A stretch of 64,000 bases of DNA from Sarcophilus harrisii. Its lineage: Eukaryota; Chordata; Mammalia; Dasyuromorphia; Dasyuridae. The stretch covers positions 331,318,374 to 331,382,373 of the forward strand of contig NC_045426.1 in the NCBI RefSeq assembly GCF_902635505.1, in the 5' to 3' direction. Within the stretch, counting starts at the first letter, position 1. Every line of letters starts with the position of its first letter. The position numbers were made by a program, and so were the translations under genes. The notes beneath the pieces were generated by a model, which was not told the origin of the DNA, did no database searches, and saw nothing but the letters and a program-made list of their open reading frames with translations. Positions 33,881 to 46,823 of this stretch are shown here, one piece after another.

Positions 33881-35774
33881 GACCACTTTTCACACAAATT
33901 AAGTCTGATCTAACAAATTAGAAAAATATTAAATGCTCTTGGATAGGGCGAGCAAATATAATAAAGATGACAATATTACCTAAACTAATCTATTTATTTA
34001 GCGCTATACCAATCAGAGTCCCAAAAAACTATTTTAATGACCTAGAAAAAATAACAACAAAGTTCATATGGAAAAACAAAAGGTCAAGAATTTCAAGGGA
34101 ATTAATGAAAAAAAAATCAAATGAAGGTGGCTTAGCTGTACCAGATCTAAAATTATATTATAGAGCAGCAGTTACCAAAACTATTTGGTATTGGCTAAGG
34201 AATAGATTAGTTGATCAGTGGAATAGATTAGGTTCAAGAGATAAAACAGTCAACAAATATAGCAACCTAGTCTTTGACAAACCCAAAGATCCCAAGCTTT
34301 TGGGATAAGAACTTACTGTTTGATAAAAATTGCTGGGAAAATTGGAAACTAATATGGCAGAAACTAGGCATTGATCCATACTTAACGCCGTACACCAAGA
34401 TAAGGTCAAAATGGGTTCATGACCTAGGCATAAAGATAAATTATTAATAAATTAGAGGAACACAGGATAGTTTACCTCTCAGACCTGTGGAAGGGAAGGT
34501 CTTTATGACCAAAAGCAGAACTAGAGATCATTACTGATCACAAAATAGAAAATTTCGATTATACCAAACTGAAAGTTTTGTACAAACAAAACTAATGCAG
34601 ACAAGATTAGAAGGAAGCAATAAACTGGGAAAATATTTTTACAGTCAAAGGTTCTGATAAAAGGCCTCATTTCCAAAATATATAGAGAATTAACTCTAAT
34701 TTATAAAAATCAAGCCATTCTCAATTGAAAAATGGTCAAAGGATATGAACAGACAATTCTCAGATGAAGAAATTGAAACTATTTCTAGTCATATGAAAAG
34801 ATGCTCCAAGTCATTATTAATCAGAGAAATGCAAATTAAGACAACTCTAAGATACCACTACACACCTGTCAGATTGGCTAAGATGACAGGAAAAATAATG
34901 ATGATTGTTGGAGGGATGTGGGAAAACTGGACATTGATGCATTGTTGGTCGAGTTGTGAATGAATCCAACCATTTTGGAGAGTAGTTTGGAACTATGCTC
35001 AAAAAGTTATCAAACTGCATACCTTTGATCCAGCAGTGTTACTACTGGGATTATATCCCAAAGAGATTATAAAGAAGGGAAAGGGACCTGTATGTGCACA
35101 AATGTTTGTATGGCAGCCCTTTTGTAGTAGCTAGAAACTGGAAACTGAATGGATGTCCATCAGTTGGAGAATAGCTGAATAAATTGTGGTATATGAATAT
35201 TATGGAATATTACTGTTCTGTAGAAATGACCAACAGGATGATTTCAGAAAGGCCTGGAGAGACTTACATGAACTGATGCTGAGTGAAATGATGAGGACCA
35301 GGAGATCATTATATACTTCAACAACAATACTACATGATGACCAGTTCTGATGGACCAGGCCATCCTCAGCAACGAGATCAACCAAATCATTTCCAATGGA
35401 GCAGTAATGAACTGAACCAGCTATGCCCAGAGAAAGAACTCTGGGAGATGACTAAAAACCATTACATTGAATTCCCAATCCCTATATTTATGCCCACCTG
35501 CATTTTTTATTTCTTTCACAAGCTAATTGTACAATATTTCAGAGTCTGATTCTTTTTGTACAGCAAAATAATGTTTTGGTCATGTATACTTATTGTGTAT
35601 CTAATTTATATTTTAATGTAATTAACATCTACTGGTCATCCTGCCATCTAGGGGAGGGGGTGGGGGGGTAAGAGGTGAAAAATTGGAACAAGAGGTTTGG
35701 CAATTGTTAATGCTGTAAAGTTACCCATGCATATATCTTGTAAATAAAAGGCTATTAAATAAAAATAAATAAAA
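33881..35774 (+). mobile_element. 5'-truncated L1 LINE
   Basis: It begins inside ORF2 after the reverse transcriptase. One open stretch (33967-34308) reads [34 protein letters not shown] and [12 protein letters not shown], the conserved L1 segment C-terminal to the RT domain. Another (34745-34963) reads NRQFSDEEIETISSHMKRC and MQIKTTLRYHYTPVRLAKM. Frameshifts separate these and later ORF2 parts. The 3' UTR (about 35290-35755) has 'atcctgccatctaggggagg' and a G-tract, then the A-rich tail. A perfect 16-bp target-site duplication proves insertion as a unit into the antisense L1. Among the least decayed L1 copies in the window. Confidence 0.97.
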
Positions 35775-35790
35775 AAAAATGCTGCTGCTT
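35775..35790. repeat. Target-site duplication, right copy
   Basis: aaaaatgctgctgctt, identical to 33865-33880. Confidence 0.95.
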
Positions 35791-37394
35791 TATGTGGATT
35801 TATTTTGTTACCCTGTAACTTTGCTAAAGTTAGGGATTATTTCTAATAGGTTTTTAGATTAGATTGAAGAGATTTTTAGTTGATTCTCTAGGATTCCCTA
35901 AGTATACCATCATATCATCTACAGAGAGTGATAATTTGATTCCCTCATTACCTACTCTAATTGCTTTAATCTCTTTTTCTATTATTGCCAAAACTAACAT
36001 TTCTTTTTTTTATTATACCTTTTATTTACAAGTTATATGCATGGGTATTTTTTTAGCATTGACAATTGCAAAACATTTTGTTCCAAATTTTCTCCGCCTT
36101 CCCTCCATCCTTCCCCCAGATGGCAGGTAGACCAATACATGTTAAATATATTAAAGTATATGTTAAATACAATATATGTATACATATCCATACAGTTATT
36201 TTGCTGCACAAGAAGAATCAGACTTTGAAATAATGTACAATTATTTGTGAAGAAAATAAAAAATTCAAGCAGACAAAAATAGAGGAATTGGGAATGCTAT
36301 ATAGTGGTTCACACTCATTTTCCAGAGTTGTTTTGCTGGGTATAGCTGGTTCTATATATTATTGAACAAATGAAACTGATTTGGTTCATCTCATTGTTGA
36401 AAAGAGCCATGTCCATCAGAATTGATCATGATATAGTATTGTTGAAGTGTATAATAATCTCCTGGTCCTGCTCATTTCACTCAGCATCAGTTCATGTAAG
36501 TCTCTCCAGGCCTTTCTGAAATCATCCTGCTGGTCATTTTTTTTACAGAAAAATAATATTCCATAACATTCATATGCCACAATTTATTCAGCCATTCTCC
36601 AATTGATGGGCATCCACTCAATTTCCAGTTTCTGGCCACTACAAAGCGGGCTGTCACAAACATTCTTGCACATACAGGTCCCTTTCCTTTCCTTAAGATT
36701 TCTTTGGGATATAAGCCTAGTAGTAACACTGCTGGATCAAAGGGTATGCACAGTTTGATAACTTTTTGAGCATAGTTCCACATTGTTCTCCAGAATGGTT
36801 GGATGTATTCACAATTCCACCAACAATGTATCAATGTCCCAGTTTTCCCACATCCCCTCCAACATTCAGCATTATCTTCTCCTGTCAGCCTAGCCAATCT
36901 GACAGGTGTATAGTGGTATCTCAGAGTTGTTTTAATTTGCATTTCTCTGATTAATAATGACTTGGAGCATCTTTTCACATGGCTGGAAATAGTTTCAATT
37001 TCTTCATTTGACAATTGTCAGTTCATATCCTTTGACCATTTATCAACTGATGAATGGCTTGATTTCTTATAAATTAGAGTCATTTGTCTATTTATTTTGG
37101 AAATAAGGCTTTTATCAGAACCTTTGACTATAAAAAATGTTTTCCCAGTTTATTGTTTCCCTTCTAATCTTGTCTGTATTAGTTTTGTTTGTACAAAAGT
37201 TTTTCAATTTGATATGATCAAAATTTTCTATTTTGTGATCAATGATGATCTCCAGTTCTTCTTTGGATACAAATTCCTTCCTCCTCCATAGGTCTGAGAG
37301 GCAAACTATCCTATGTTCTTCTAATTTATTTATAATCTCATTCTTTATGTCTAGATCATGAACCCATTTTGACCTTATCTTGGTGTATGGTGTT

Positions 37395-37408
37395 GTGTGG
37401 GTCAATGC
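37395..37408. repeat. Target-site duplication, left copy
   Basis: gtgtgggtcaatgc, identical to 38262-38275. Confidence 0.95.
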
Positions 37409-38261
37409 ATTGATGCATTGTTGGTGGAGTTGTGAACGAATCCAACCATTTTGGAGAGTAGTTTGGAACTATGCTCAAAAAGTTATCAAACTGTGTATAC
37501 CCTTTGATCCAGCAGTGTTACTACTGGGATTATATCCCAAAGAGATTATAAAGAAGGGAAAGGGACCTGTATGTGCACGAATGTTTGTGGAAGCCCTTTT
37601 TGTAGTAGCTAGAAACTGGAAACTGAATGGATGTCCATCAGTTGGAGAATGGCTGAATAAATTGTGGTATATGAATATTATGGAATATTACTGTTCTGTA
37701 AGAAATGACCAATAGGATGATTTCAGAAAGGCCTGGAGAGACTTACACGAACTGATGCTGAGTGAAATGATCAGGACCAGGAGATCATTATATACTTCAA
37801 CAACAATAGTATACGATGATCAGTTCTGATGGACGTGGGTCTCTTCAACAATGAGATGAACCAAATCAGTTCCAATGGAGCAGTAATGAACTGAACCAGC
37901 TATGCCCAGAGAAAGAACTCTGGGAGATGACTAAAAACCATTACATTGAATTCCCAATCCCTATTTATGCCCACCTGCATTTTATTTCTTTCTAGAATTT
38001 TACAATATTTCAGAGTCTGATTCTTTTGTACAGCAAAATAACGTTTTGGTCATGTATACTTATTGTGTATCTAATTTATATTTTAATGTAATTAACATCT
38101 ACTGGTCATCCTGCCATCTGGGGAGGGGGAATTGTAGGGGTAAGAGGTGAAAAATTGGAACAAGAGGTTTGGCAATTGTTAATGCTGTAAAGTTACCCAT
38201 GCATATATCTGTAAATAAAAGGCTATTAAATAAAAAAAAAATAGAAACTTTAAAAAAAAAA
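37409..38261 (+). mobile_element. 5'-truncated L1 LINE nested in an antisense L1
   Basis: About 0.85 kb: the ORF2 end plus 3' UTR. The open stretch reads LMHCWWSCERIQPFWRVVWNYAQ, FDPAVLLLGLYPKEI and WNKLWYM-like text to NDQ at 37712, where a stop (TAG, from CAG by one change) replaces the Gln codon seen in the copy at 1167-1751. The 3' UTR matches 35280-35760 closely. The A-rich tail contains an internal 'tagaaacttt' between two A-runs. A perfect 14-bp target-site duplication flanks it, with 'attgatgc' microhomology at the 5' junction. Confidence 0.96.
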
Positions 38262-38275
38262 GTGTGGGTCAATGC
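38262..38275. repeat. Target-site duplication, right copy
   Basis: gtgtgggtcaatgc, identical to 37395-37408. Confidence 0.95.
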
Positions 38276-41200
38276 CTAGTTTCTGCCATACTAATTTTCA
38301 ATTTTTCTAGCAATTTTTGTCAAACAGTGAATTCCTATCCCAAAAGCTGGAGTCTTTGGGTTTGTCAAACACTAGATTATTGACTATTATTATGACTAAG
38401 TTATTGACTATTTTGTTCTTTTAACCTAACCTATTCCATTGATCAACTAATCTATTTCTTAGCCAATACCAAATGGTTTCGGTAACTGCTGCTTCATAAC
38501 ATAGTTTTAGATCAGGTACAGCTAGGCTACCTTCATTTGATTTTTTTTTCATTAGTTCCCTTGAAAGTCTTGGCCTTTTGTTCTTCCAGATGAATTTTTG
38601 TTTTTTTTTTTTTCTAGGTCATTAAAATAATTTCTTGGGAATCTGATTGGTATAGTACTAAATAAATAGATTAGTTTAAGTAGTATTGTCATTTTTATTA
38701 TATTTGCTTGCCCTATCCAAGAGCAATTAATATTTTCCCAATTGGTTAGATATGACTTTATTTGTGTGGAAAGTGTTTTGTAGTTTTGCTCATAAAGTTC
38801 CTGACTTTCCCTTGGCAGATAGATTCCTAAATATTTTATACTATCAGTCGTTATTTTAAATGGAATTTCTCTTTGCAACTCTAACTGTTGGATTTTGTTA
38901 GTGATATATAAGAACGCTGATGACTTATGTGCATTTATTACATATCCTGCAACTTTGCTAAAGGTGTGAATTATTTCTAATAGCTTTTTAATAGAATTTC
39001 TGGGGTTCTCTAAGTATACATCATATCATAAATAGTGACAATTTGGTTTCCTCATTACATACTCTAATTCCTTTAATCTCTTTCTCAACTCTTATTGCTA
39101 AGGCTAGCGTTTCTAATACAATATTGAATAATAATGGTGATAGTGGGCAACCTTGTTTCACTCCTTATCTTATTTGGAATGGTTCCAGCTTATCCCCATT
39201 ACATATGATGATTACTGACGGTTTTAAATAGATGCTACTGATTATTTTAAGGAAAAGTTCATTTATTCCTAAACTTTCAAGTGTTGTTTTTTTTTTTAAA
39301 ATAGAAATGGATGTTGAAATTTATCAAATGCTTTTTCTGCATCTATTGAGATGATCATATGTTTTTTGTTAATTTGGTTATTGATATGATCAATTATCAA
39401 GGATAGGTCCTAGGGATTTTTTCTTAGGGAGTTGATTAATAGCTTGTTCTATTTCTTTTTCTAAAATGGTACTATTCAAGCAATTTACTTCTTCCTCTAT
39501 TAATCTGGACAAACTATATTTTTTGAAAGTATTCATCCATTTCATTTAAGTTATCAACTTTATTGGCATAAAGTTGGGCAAAGTAACTCATTATTGCTCT
39601 AATTTCCTCTTCATTGGTAGAAAGTTCTCCCTTTTCATTTTTAAGACTAACAATTTGATTTTCCTCTTTTCTTTTTCTAATCAGATTTGCCAAAATTTTA
39701 TCCATTTTATTGGTTTTTCATAAAACCAACTCTTAGTTTTATTTATTAATTCAATAGTTTTTTGTTTGTTTTGTTTTGTTTTTTTCCTTTCAGTTTTAAT
39801 GGTCTTGCTTTTATTTTTAGAATTTCAAGTTTGGTATCTGATTAGGGATTTTTAATTTGTTCCTTTTCTAGCTTTTTAGTTGCAATTCATTGATCTTATT
39901 TTCTCTATTTTATGCAAGTAGGCATCTAAAGATATAAATTTCCCCTTATTATCACTTTGGCTGCATCCCACAAATTTTGGTATGTTGTCTCATCATTGTC
40001 ATTCTCTTAGATGAAATTATTAATTCTATCTATGATTTGCTGTTGTACCCATTCATTCTTTAGGATGAGATCATTTAGTTTCCAATTATTTTTTGGTCTA
40101 TTTTCTCCTGGCCTTTTATTGAATGTCATTTTTCTTGCATTGTGATTTGAAAAAAAAATGCATTTACTAGTTCTGCCTTTCTGCATTTGATTTTGAGGGT
40201 TTTATGTCTTAATAATAGGTTCCTTTAACTGTCAAGAAGAAAATGTACTCCTTTCAATCTCCATTCAGTTTTCTCCAAAGATCTATCATATCTCATTTTT
40301 CTATTATTCTATTTGTCTCTTTAACTTCTTTCTTATTTATTTAGTGGTTTGAGTTATCTAATTCTGAGAGAACAAGGTTGAGATCTCCCAATATTATTGT
40401 TTTACTGTCTTTCTTCTTGCAGCTCTCTTAACTTCCTCTTTAGAAATTTCCATGCTATACCACTTGGTGGATATGTTTAGTACTGATTTTGTTTCATTAT
40501 GTATGGTACCCTTTAGCATGATATGGTTTCCTTCCTTATCTCTTTTAATTAGATCAATTTTTGCTTTTGTTTGATCTGAGATCAGGATGTCTACCCTTGC
40601 TTTTTTTACTCCACCTGAAGCATAATAGTTTCTGCTTCAGCCTTTTATCTTTACTCTTTATGTATCTCTGTTTTAAATGTGTTTCTTATAAATAACATAT
40701 TATAGGATTCTGGTTTTTAATCCAGTCTGCAATTCACTTACACTTCATGGAAGAGTTCACCTGTTCACATATATGGTTAAAATGACTAATTCTGTATTTC
40801 CTGCCATCTTATTTTCCCCAAATTATACTTTTCTCTTTCCTTTTTCCCCTTCCCTCTTCCTTAGTATTTTACTTATGAGCACCACTTGCCTCAAGCAGCC
40901 CTCCCCATGTAAAGTCTCCCCCTCCCATTTCTGACACTTTTCCCCTACAATTTCTATTTTCCTTTCTATTTAGCCTATCCGTTTCCCTTTTCCCTTTCCC
41001 CTCCCACTTTTCTGTAAGGTGAGAGAAGTTTCTCTGTGAGATCAAATATGTCTAATATTCTTTCATTGTGCCAAATCTGATGAGAGTAAGATTCACACAA
41101 TGTTCATCCCCCTCCCTTCTTTCACTCAAATAAAATAAATTTTCTTTGCCTCTTTGTGAGCTGTAATTTCCCTCATTTTCCCTTCACTTTCCTTTTTTAC

Positions 41201-42954
41201 AAGTATAATCCCCTTTCCATCTGTAGTTTCTTTTTTATATTATAACAGTAAAATCAAATTATACATGCACCCTCTATGTATACCCATAACAGAAATACAA
41301 TTCTCAAGAGTTCTTTTCTTTTTACCTTTTTATACTTCTCTTGAGTTCTGTATTTGGGGGTCAAATATTTTGTTTAGCTCTGGTCTTTTCATCAGAAATA
41401 AATAGAATTCCCCGTTTTGTTGAATGTCCATCTTCTTCCCTGAAATAAAATGCTCAGTTTAGCAGGGTATTTTATTCTTGGCTACATTCTAAGTTCCTTT
41501 GCTTTTCAGAACATCAGATTCCAGGCACTTTGATTCTTTATGGTGGAAGCTGCAGGTCCTGTATAATCAAATCCTCGGTATTTGTATTTTTTTTCCTGGA
41601 TGATTGTAATATTTTTTCCTTGGTCTGATGGTTCTTAAATTTAACCATGATATTCCATTATTTTGGGATCTCTTTCACGAGGTGTTCAGTGAATTATTTC
41701 AATGGCTATTTTATCTTCTGATTCTATGACATCAGGGCAGTTCTCTTTGATGGTTTCCTGAAAAATAGTGTCTAGGTTCTTTTTTTTCATCATGGTTTTT
41801 AGGAAGTACAATAATCCTTAGCTTTTCTCTCCTAGATCTATTTTCCAGGTCAGTTTTCCCAAATAAGTATTTTACATTTTCTTCTTTTTTTTCTTTTTTG
41901 GTTTTGCTTAACTGATTCTTGAAATCTTATTGAGTCATTCACTCCCATTTGTTCAGTTTTGTTTTTTAGTGAATTATTTTCTTCATTAACTTTTTTTAGC
42001 TTCTTTTTGTATTTGTCCAATTGAATTTAAATCAGTTGTTTTGTTCTATGGATTTATTTTTCATTTCACAAATAATTTTAAGAAGTTATATGCTTCCATT
42101 TAACTAAGTCTATTTTGAAATGAATTTTCTTCAGATAATTTCTGTTTTCTTTTCCAAACCCACTTGTAAAGTTCTCATTTCCTTTCCCCATTTTTCTTCT
42201 AGCTCTCTTTAAATATACTTTTAACTTTCTTCTAGGAGAGCTTTGTGTGATGGGGACCAATTTATTTCACCCTTTAGGGCTTCATCTGGAGACAATTTGC
42301 TTTTAGTCTCCTTAGGATTTGAAATCTGTTCTTCTTTTTCACCATAAAAACTATCTGTGGTCAGGGTTCTTTTTGTTTTTTTATTCATTTTTTAAAAAAG
42401 TTTAGATCTGCTTTTAGGACAAGGGAGATTGTCCAAGATTCCCCTAAAAGTGGCAGTTGCTGTGCTGGGTCAATGCATTCCTGACTTCTGCTGCTGGGTG
42501 GACATGGCCAGGTCCTATGAAATTCTGGTGTTTCAAGGTTCATTCTTTAACTTTTGTATTTGTGTTGGATGTTTTATAGCTTTTCTGCTTATCTACTGGC
42601 TTGCAACCAGGGCAGAGTAGCCTACACTGCTATAGATTTTCCCCTGTAGATTCTCTGGTGTTTGGAGCCCTTACCTCCCTGGGTCTTTGTGCTGCCTGCA
42701 CTTCATGTTTATGCTTGGCCTGCCTTCACTTGGCCTGCCTCCCTCTGTACACAGTTGAAACAGATTTTTCCTGGAGATCTTTGAAATTATCTTCTGCTGC
42801 TAATTTGTTACTCTCCCAAAATTCGTGGGTTCTGCCAGTCCAGAACTAATTCAGAGGCTGTATTTGCTAATTAGTTTGAAGAATGTAGGATGAGGTCAAA
42901 AAGAAATGTGTGTCCTCTCCACCATCTTGGCTCCACCCACTCCCCATTCCTTTT

Positions 42955-43559
42955 ATAAAGAATGGTTTCTCATTGTATTTTCTAAACTCTGACTAGCTTC
43001 TCACAATTTTGCTTCATTCCATCTTCTAACATTGTTTTCTGCATTTTAATTGTATTTTCATAATTGATGAACATTCACTGGATCTAGTTAACTCCAAATC
43101 CATCATGATATACTCTAATTATTTTTCTTCTTTGCTGTCATATGTTCTCTACTTCCACCCTATTTTGTTATCCTTTATCTGGATATAGGAATGAAATCAA
43201 CATTATCATTCTTGAAAAAGGCATGACAATACTATACCGCTCACCTCAATGTTCTTCTTCCCTCCCTCCTCTCACTTTCTCTCTGTCTTTCTCAATGATG
43301 GATTATGTAATTATATAACAGGTTGTTATCTATGCAGACATATAGATTAAGATATATATATATATTTAGATATATAGCTATGACACATATAACATTCATG
43401 TGGATATGTAGATAACACATATACATACATATGTATGTATATGTGTATATATATATATATGTCAATGTATACAATTTTTCTCTTTTGATAATTGGTTTTT
43501 TTCATACCATTTCTAAGTGTGTTTGGATAAATAATTTGCAAATACTTTCCATGAAATTT
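42955..43559. other. No gene; TA/TG-rich tract at 43345-43460
   Basis: The left part is unassigned AT-rich DNA. The right part contains alternating ta/tg/ca units with an internal inverted character. Confidence 0.45.
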
Positions 43560-45890
43560 GTCTTCTACCATTATTTTTTTAATTAACAATATTTTAAAAT
43601 GATGATAACTTGGTGGGTTCATTTTACCTCCTGCTGCTTTACTGAAGCTATTATATATCTTGATTTGGTTTAGGTGATTCTCTTAATTAGACCATTATGG
43701 CATCTAAGAAATGAAGGAGCTGAATTAGATAACTATAAGCCTGTAATCCTATAATATGCAAATAATGTAGTTTTTTTTTTTTTGGCCTCTTCTTTACATT
43801 TATTGTACTTATTTCCTCTTGTTTTACTTCTTTAGCTAATATTTCTAGGACTATTTCAAATAATAATGAGAGATATTTATCCTTCCTTTGCCTCTGGTCT
43901 CATTTGGAAATCTTCCTGAATTTCTTTACTGAAATATTATTAGCTCTCGATTTTAGAGCAATATTTTTGTCATATTAAAATAATTCTTGTATGCTTATAA
44001 TTTTAAAGTATTTTAGCATGATTTATTGCTTTAATAAGGTCTTTTCCCCTCCACTAGATACAATAATGTGGTTCTTTTTATTTATATGGTTAGACTTCTC
44101 ACTGTTCCCTTAAAGGTAAATCAACCTTCCTTCTTGGTATAACTCTAATTGAATTATACACACACACAAACACACACATAATGCATATATCTGTATATCT
44201 ATAAGTATATATGTATAATATTGAAGTATCTAAGATTTCATTTAAATATTTGAATCAATAGTTCATTAGTGAACTTAGTCTACAATTTTCTTTAATTTTC
44301 TTTCTGTGGTTCCAGTATCATGACTTTACTTGTCCCATAAAAAAGTTGATACAATATCTTTTTTAAACATTTAATAGCATTCATATACAAATCTACTTGG
44401 ACAAGGTGTTCTTCTATTTAGTAGCTCATTTAGGTTTTGTTTAAATTTCTTTTTTCTGAGTTTGGGTTTTTATGTTTTCTTTAATCTCTATTTTCATTTT
44501 TAATATAAATTTAAGGATTGTTTTAAAAGATAATTGTCCATTTTCTAGATAATTGTCAATTTTCTTTAAACTCCCAATTTTGCTGCTTTTTAAATAATTA
44601 TTTCTGATAATTCTTTTAATTTCCTCTCCGTTTACTATGGATTTTATCTTAATCATGTTTGGTAATTTAACTTTTTCTTTCCTTTGAAAATAAGATAGCT
44701 GGTGTTTATTTCATAGATAAGCAATATGTAGATTAAATTTATCAGCATAATTAGCATACAATTCATGCCTGTCTATGGTTTACCTGTTTCACTAGCCTTC
44801 TAATTTTGTCTATTTTATAATCTTTTAATTTTAATTTTTTCTATTGCTACTCTAATTTTAAAGATTTTTTCTTTTGTGTTTGTTTTCAGGGTATTATTTT
44901 CCTCATTTTATTTTCTAGGTTACAATTAAACTTAGTTCATTATTCCTTTTAAATTTTCTGAATATATTTTTAGGAAGATAAACTTCATTCATAGGGCAAC
45001 TTTAGCTGTGTATCATGAATTTTATTGTTGTTTCATTGTTATCATTCTCTGTGGCACAGTAATTGTTTCTTGATTTGACCCATTTGTTATTTAGATTGCC
45101 ATTATTTTGTATTCATTTAATTTAGTATTTTTTGCTTGTGTTTCTTATATTTAAAACAAGTTTTCATTGTATTATGACATGAATGGAATGTTTGATATTT
45201 TTGTATTTTTTTTACTTTACGTTATTTCTTTGTGATTTATTACAAGATTAGTCATGTTATTTTTGGTAATATGAATACGTATATTTAATATTATAGTTTA
45301 GAACTTATCGTGTGTTTCAGAACTAATTATTCTAGCAATCTACTCAACTATTTTTTTCTTTTAATTTGTTTCCTTTAATTATCGATCTTTGAAAGGGGGA
45401 ATATTGCAGTATTCTACAATTATAGTATTAATATCTGTCATTCCTTAATATCTTTTTACAATTTGACTATCTTGTGTTTTGAGAAGTTAGATTCTATGCC
45501 ATTTAAGTCTCATCTATTTAACAATAATATTTTTATTGCTTATCTGCCTTTAAGTATAATTTAATTGTCCTGATTATCTCTATAGACACTGTGAATTTTC
45601 ATTGTTGTTTTATATGAAATTTGTATTGAACCACTGGGTTTTTTGAAATATTGGAAACTTAATAAATTTGATTTAAGTTACTCATTTTCATTTAATATAT
45701 GTCTTTTTTTGTTTTAGTTATCTTTTATATGTAGAAAATTGTGAAGTTTTGTTTTTTTAACCTTTCTGCTGATTTCTTTTGCATTGTCAAAAGCAGTTAA
45801 TAAATTTATATTTTAGTTTATAATTTTGACATATATGTTCTCTTTCATTGAGTAATTTCTACCATTCTACTTTTTTCCTTATCTTTTCAT
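43560..45890 (-). mobile_element. Old L1 body
   Basis: Antisense ORF2-type text: 'ttacctcctgctgctttact', 'ctcttaattagaccattatg', 'tatttctaggactatttcaa', 'aataataatgagagatattt', 'ggtctcatttggaaatcttc', then a long T-rich stretch that parallels 20300-21470. Highly decayed; the boundaries are approximate. Confidence 0.55.
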
Positions 45891-45894
45891 GTAC

Positions 45895-46095
45895 AATTTG
45901 GCTGCAGGGTACAATGAAAAGAATTATGACTGTGGAATAGGAGAAACTGGGTTCCTATGGGTTGCTATCTTGCTTCTGATTCTTACTATAGTTGTGTGAC
46001 TTTGGGCCAAACATTTCATACATTTTCCTCATTGAAAAAATGAAGAGGATGGACTGGATGATTTCTTATGTTCTTCCAACTCTGTATCTTTGTTA
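45895..46095 (+). mobile_element. MIR-type SINE
   Basis: 'ggctgcagggtacaatgaaa', 'gttgtgtgactttgggccaa' and 'gatggactggatgatttctt' in sense order. Confidence 0.65.
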
Positions 46096-46680
46096 TTCTT
46101 TTTTCTTGCACTAATTTGGTAATCATTTCCCACAGATTTTCTATTATGTTCTACCCTAATTTCTTTAACATACTTTTCTCCCTTTTCATTTTTTCCCCTT
46201 TCTTTTCCTCTCTTCTCTCCTCACTGGTCTTTCTCTTCTTCCTTGTTTTCAAAATCCTCTACATTTTCCTCTCTCTGAACTTAAGTAATATTAATTTCTC
46301 AAGAAATATTCATTTTCACTTTTTAGGCTATGTTACAATCCCATATCCTATTCATTGACATCATACTTCCATGTTCTTTATGTTCATTTTGTCCCTCATT
46401 CATGTTAGTATTTCTGACTTAAAATAAAATCTTTCAGTATAAGAGATTAGTCCCAAAACTTGAATAACCTGTAATTTCACTACAATTTATTCCCTTTACT
46501 GACAAAGATACTAACTTCTTTGTGACTTAGTAGGTATATAGTGACTTATCTACCTCTTTCCCCTAGAAGAAATCAAAATTGCTTCTATAACGTCATGCCC
46601 ATAATAGTTTAGGATTTTACTGGAAGATCATATACCACCACAGTAGTAGGTATCACAAATTATGGTAAAAAAAAAAAAAA
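46096..46680. other. No gene; pyrimidine-rich tract
   Basis: 46180-46280 is C/T-rich low-complexity DNA. An A-run (46665-46679) directly precedes the next SINE. Confidence 0.45.
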
Positions 46681-46823
46681 GGGACAGTTAGATGGCACAG
46701 TGGATAAAGTATTGGTCCTGAAGTTAGGAGTACCTGAGTTCAAATCCAGCCTCAGGCACTTAATACTTGCTAGCTATGTGATCCTACGCTAGTCACTTAA
46801 CCGCCATTACCTCCAAAAAGAAA
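46681..46823 (+). mobile_element. tRNA-derived marsupial SINE (WSINE1-type)
   Basis: 'gggacagttagatggcacag', 'gagttcaaatccagcctcag', 'gctatgtgatcctacgctag' and 'cacttaaccgccattacctc'. A full-length head with the tRNA-like promoter blocks. Confidence 0.9.

Larger units (their letters stand above)
33655..36003 (-). mobile_element. L1 ORF2 fragment, split by a later L1
   Basis: Antisense ORF2 sequence at 33655-33880 ('atccaagagcacttgatatt', 'cccttggcagatagatttcc', 'tgctattggattttgttggt') continues at 35791-36003 ('ttaccctgtaactttgctaa', 'ccatcatatcatctacagag'). The two parts are separated by the sense L1 at 33881-35774 and its duplicated target. The element stops at the poly(T) of the next antisense L1. 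Confidence 0.85.
36004..42945 (-). mobile_element. L1 LINE with 5' end preserved, split by a sense L1
   Basis: A nearly complete antisense element. The 3' UTR lies at 36010-36480. The ORF2 C-terminus is open at 36487-37014 (175 codons, with MQIKTTLRYHYTPVRLARL, GCGKTGTLIHCWWNCEYIQPFW, FDPAVLLLGLYPKEI). The sequence breaks at 37408 for an inserted L1 and resumes at 38276. ORF2 goes on with GIYLPRESQELYEQNYK and NCSWIGQANIIKM (38552-38878) and MDKILANLIRKRKEENQIVSLKNEKGE (39514-39705), and the endonuclease region lies near 40430-40870. ORF1 starts on the minus strand at 42388 (MNKKTKRTLTTDSFYGEKEE). The 5' UTR ends at 'ggctccacccactcccc' (42929-42945), the reverse of the L1 start. Many frameshifts, so it cannot be active. 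A weak 9-bp candidate duplication (atttctttt 35999-36007, attcctttt 42946-42954) may mark its ends. Confidence 0.93.

Noticed and set aside
42429-42849. Plus-strand frames of 63 and 82 codons, one with a cysteine-rich hydrophobic look
   Set aside because: They read the reverse strand of the L1 5' UTR.
36004-42945. Active, retrotransposition-competent L1
   Set aside because: The 5' end and 3' end are present, but ORF1 and ORF2 are cut into short frames by many stops and frameshifts, and another L1 sits inside ORF2.
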